The position numbers were made by a program, and so were the translations under genes. A model generated the notes under the pieces. That model was not told the DNA's origin and did no database searches. It saw nothing but the letters and a program-made list of their open reading frames with translations. This document shows, piece after piece, positions 5,178 to 7,331 of a DNA stretch of 7,331 bases. This DNA comes from Solirubrobacteraceae bacterium (GTDB lineage Bacteria; Actinomycetota; Thermoleophilia; Solirubrobacterales; Solirubrobacteraceae), in contig JASLHP010000418.1 of the NCBI GenBank assembly GCA_030149625.1, forward strand, positions 1 to 7,331. Direction: 5' to 3'. Within the stretch, counting starts at the first letter, position 1. Each line of letters starts with the position of its first letter.

Positions 5178-5849
5178 ATGGGCAAAGGCGCGCGGATCGC
5201 GGTCGGTGTTGCGGGGATGCTCATGCTGATCCTCGTGCTCGCGCAGCTGATCCTGCCGCGCCTAGCCGTCAGCAGGATCAGCTCGCGTGTGGGTCGCTAC
5301 GGCAAGGTGCTGAGCGCGAGCGTGAGCGCGTGGCCGGCGGTGGAGCTGCTGTGGGGGCACGTGGGCTCGGTCCACGTCAGGGCCAAGAGCCTCACGCTGA
5401 GCTCGGCGCAGGCAGTAAGCCTGCTCTCGGAAGCGAAGGGCGCTGCGAGCATGGACGTGAGCGCCGAAAGCGTGCGGGTCGGGAAATTGCGCGTGAGCGA
5501 CGCAAGCCTGCGAAAGCGCGGGGACCAGCTGAGCGCGCAAGCGGTCGTGAGCGAAGCCGACGTAAAAGCCGCGCTGCCCGCCGGGTTCGGTGTGCGCCTG
5601 CTGCGCAGCGAAGGCGGCCAGGTCGAAGTGCAGGCGACCGGCGCGCTGTTCGGGGTGGGCGCGTCGGTGAACGCGGTGGCGCTCGCCAGCGGCGGCAAGC
5701 TGATCGCGCACCCGCTCGGATTCCTGATCGAAGGCCTGCAGCTGACGCTGTTCTCGGATCCCCGCGTGTACGTAGAGGGCGTCGGGGCGAGCGTCGTGAG
5801 CGGTCAGCCCACGAGCTACCGGCTGACGATGAGCGCGAGCCTGCGCTGA
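5178..5849 (+). CDS. DUF2993/LmeA-like envelope phospholipid-binding protein
   Basis: From ATG 5178 the product has 223 residues. I chose this start over GTG 5124 because the GTG lies two bases from the opposite tRNA gene and would overlap the tRNA promoter region, while the ATG gives a normal N-terminus: a short GKGAR head and a hydrophobic helix at about 6-25 (signal anchor or signal peptide). The rest matches the DUF2993 pattern: LPRLAVSRISSRVGRYGK, then SVSAWPAVELLWGHVGSVHVRA, repeated beta strands, SEADVKAALPAGFGVRLL, and FSDPRVYVEGVGASV near the end. LmeA of mycobacteria is a periplasmic phospholipid-binding protein that supports lipomannan maturation; the function in this organism is unknown. 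There is no lipobox cysteine. It is divergent from tRNA-Val and convergent with the P450, with 5 bases between stops. No strong ribosome site is present. Confidence 0.85.
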   Translation: MGKGARIAVGVAGMLMLILVLAQLILPRLAVSRISSRVGRYGKVLSASVSAWPAVELLWGHVGSVHVRAKSLTLSSAQAVSLLSEAKGAASMDVSAESVRVGKLRVSDASLRKRGDQLSAQAVVSEADVKAALPAGFGVRLLRSEGGQVEVQATGALFGVGASVNAVALASGGKLIAHPLGFLIEGLQLTLFSDPRVYVEGVGASVVSGQPTSYRLTMSASLR

Positions 5850-5858
5850 CGGCGTCAG
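5846..5858. terminator. Mini-dyad spanning both stop codons of convergent genes
   Basis: CTGAC (5846-5850) and GTCAG (5854-5858) pair around a GGC loop. Each arm contains the TGA stop of one of the two convergent genes. A 5-bp stem is too short for a strong terminator, but no other hairpin fits the 5-base gap, so transcripts probably overlap. Confidence 0.25.
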
Positions 5859-7306
5859 GCGGGCTGCAGCTCAGCGGCGGCGACCGCGCTGCGGGGCCGG
5901 ACCAGCATCGGCAGGCCGTGCTTGGGGCTGATCGTCGGCATCTGGCGGATGCTCAGCTGGAAGTCGTGTGGCAGCGCGAGCGTGCAGCGCGACAGGATCA
6001 GCGTCGCGATCGTGCGCACCTCCAGTTGGCCGAAGCGCATGCCGATGCACATGCGCGAACCGCCGCCGAAGGGAACGTAGGCGCCTCGCGGGAGCGCGGC
6101 GCTCGCCGCCGGCGTGAAGCGCTCGGGCCGGAACTCCTCGGGCTGGGGGAAGACGTCGGGTAGATGGTGAGACGCCCAGGAGCAGTAGTTGACGAACGCT
6201 CGCGCGGGGACGGCGCGGCCTTCGAACTCGAACGCCTCGACGGCGCGACGCGGCCCAACCCAGGCGGGCGGGTACTTGCGCAGCGTCTCCTCGAACACCA
6301 TCTCGAGCTCGGTCAGCTCGCCGGACATGAGCTGTGCGCTCGTGGGCTGACCGTCCTGGAGCTGGGCGTCCTGCTCGGCGAGCAGTCGCGCGACGATCTG
6401 CGGCTGGCGCGCGAGCTCGTAGAACATGAACGACACGGTCGACGTGGTCGTGTCGTGGCCGGCGAACAGCAGCGTCATGACCTCGTCGCGGATCTGCAGA
6501 TCCGAGAGCGTGTTGCCGTCCTCGTCGTGCGCGTCGAGCAGCAGGCTGAGGATGTCGTGCCCTCGCTCGCCGGTTGCGCGACGGCGCGAGATGTCCGCGT
6601 AGATCAGCGTGTCGAGCTTGCGCGCGGCGCGCTGCAGGCGCGCCCACGGCGAGAAGCGGCCGCGCAGCACCCGCAGGAAGTAGTCGGCCGAGTAGAACGA
6701 CAGGGCCTCCTCGAACAGGCCGGCGGCGTCGATCGATCGCGCCTGCTCGCCGTCGGGGTCCAAGCCGAACAGCGCGCGCATCGCCACGCGCACCGCCAGG
6801 TGCCGGGTCCAGGTGTAGAGGTCGATGCTCGTGCCCGGCCTGAGCTCGTCGAGCGCGCGTGTCGTCTCGAGCACGATCGCGTCGCCGGATGCGGCGATGT
6901 GCTCGCGGTGGAACGCCGGCAACATGATCCGCCGCGAGCGCCGGTGGAACTCGCCGTCGATCGTCAGCAGCCCGTCGCCCATCAACCCGATCAGGTCACG
7001 GAAGTGCGAGTCGCGCCATGTGAAGTTGGACGCGTGGGAGACCGTGATGTAGTGGTTCGCCGCCGGCCCGAGCATGAACACGACGTTGCTGTGGAACAGC
7101 CGCAGCGTGAACACCGGGCCGAAGCGCTCATAGAACTCGAGCAGCAGCGGCAACGGATCGTTGGCGAAACGGCGCGTGCGAGCCAGCGAGAAGCCGGTCT
7201 CGCCGGGTGGGAACGGAACGCTGGCCGACCGCTCGTCGCGAAGGTCTTCCAGCATCACCGCCCACGGCTTGGAATTGAGCAACGGGGGAGGGCCGACGAG
7301 CGCCAT
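5855..7306 (-). CDS. Cytochrome P450 monooxygenase
   Basis: The 483-residue, apparently complete and soluble P450 would use O2 and two electrons from a redox partner to hydroxylate or otherwise oxidise a substrate. Key sites are intact: helix C region GEFHRRSRRIMLPAF (118-132); the I-helix oxygen-activation motif AGHDTTTS (282-289); ExxR as ETLR (340-343); FRPERF (392-397); and the haem loop FGGGSRMCIG (413-422) with Cys420 as the iron ligand. There is no N-terminal membrane anchor and no fused reductase, so it needs separate partners; a ferredoxin reductase gene lies nearby on the same strand. The substrate cannot be read from sequence. It looks more like the longer bacterial P450s with a eukaryote-like AGHDTTTS and GGGSRMCIG than the short CYP107-type ones; I do not assign a CYP family. 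ATG 7306 has no ribosome site but has TAGGCT six bases upstream. Met18 is an alternative start. Confidence 0.97.
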   Translation of the reverse strand: MALVGPPPLLNSKPWAVMLEDLRDERSASVPFPPGETGFSLARTRRFANDPLPLLLEFYERFGPVFTLRLFHSNVVFMLGPAANHYITVSHASNFTWRDSHFRDLIGLMGDGLLTIDGEFHRRSRRIMLPAFHREHIAASGDAIVLETTRALDELRPGTSIDLYTWTRHLAVRVAMRALFGLDPDGEQARSIDAAGLFEEALSFYSADYFLRVLRGRFSPWARLQRAARKLDTLIYADISRRRATGERGHDILSLLLDAHDEDGNTLSDLQIRDEVMTLLFAGHDTTTSTVSFMFYELARQPQIVARLLAEQDAQLQDGQPTSAQLMSGELTELEMVFEETLRKYPPAWVGPRRAVEAFEFEGRAVPARAFVNYCSWASHHLPDVFPQPEEFRPERFTPAASAALPRGAYVPFGGGSRMCIGMRFGQLEVRTIATLILSRCTLALPHDFQLSIRQMPTISPKHGLPMLVRPRSAVAAAELQPA

Positions 7307-7312
7307 ATCGAC

Positions 7313-7318
7313 AGCCTA
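7313..7318 (-). promoter_or_regulatory. Candidate -10 box giving a leaderless P450 mRNA
   Basis: On the minus strand TAGGCT (TANNNT) is followed by six bases and then the ATG at 7306, so transcription would begin at or next to the start codon. No ribosome site is present, which agrees with a leaderless mRNA, common in actinobacteria. The -35 region would lie beyond the window edge and cannot be checked. Confidence 0.45.
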
Positions 7319-7331
7319 GTCGAAACTGGCC

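Noticed and set aside
5330..6163. Rightward 277-residue frame spanning the envelope gene and the P450 3' end
   Set aside because: It is very Arg- and Ala-rich, crosses a convergent gene boundary, and overlaps two well-supported genes.
1..7331. CRISPR array, insertion sequence, prophage or toxin-antitoxin pair
   Set aside because: No regularly spaced repeats, no transposase or integrase motifs, and no small paired genes of that type were seen on either strand.

Overview
This high-GC window most likely comes from a chromosome of an actinomycete, and the style suggests the class Thermoleophilia (Solirubrobacter/Conexibacter-like). That placement is an inference. It rests on the GC-rich codon use, an FprA-type ferredoxin-NADP reductase, a DUF2993/LmeA-like envelope protein, a BTAD-type (SARP-like) regulator, and promoters that look like bare TANNNT -10 boxes. 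No transposase, phage gene, CRISPR array or plasmid function is visible.

Left part (1-3370): a membrane sensor protein runs leftward off the window edge. It has one N-terminal membrane helix, a Cache-like extracellular domain, and the start of a second helix at the edge. It is divergent from a SARP-like regulator that reads rightward: a winged-helix/BTAD N-terminus followed by a long TPR-like helical region, with no NB-ARC ATPase and no LuxR HTH. The roughly 330-base gap between them holds three copies of CTCAAACCC, two arranged as a perfect 10-bp dyad, and is the best operator candidate here. A small 4-oxalocrotonate tautomerase-family gene follows the regulator after 67 bases. It has a good ribosome binding site, a hairpin just before that site, and a strong GC hairpin after the stop. 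Regulator plus tautomerase is the most system-like pair in the window.

Middle part (3465-5121): on the minus strand, in order of transcription, come tRNA-Val(UAC), an FprA-type FAD/NADPH ferredoxin reductase, and tRNA-Lys(UUU). The gaps are only 42 and 16 bases. Each tRNA has a TANNNT box at nearly the same distance upstream; the one for tRNA-Lys overlaps the stop codon of the reductase.

Right part (5122-7331): a DUF2993/LmeA-like lipoprotein-type envelope protein reads rightward and converges, with a 5-base gap, on a complete cytochrome P450 reading leftward. The P450 retains its oxygen-activation, ExxR and haem-cysteine motifs, and a TAGGCT box sits six bases before its ATG, which suggests a leaderless mRNA. 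The FprA-type reductase could supply electrons to the P450 through a ferredoxin, but no ferredoxin gene is in this window. That link is a hypothesis, not a demonstrated pathway.
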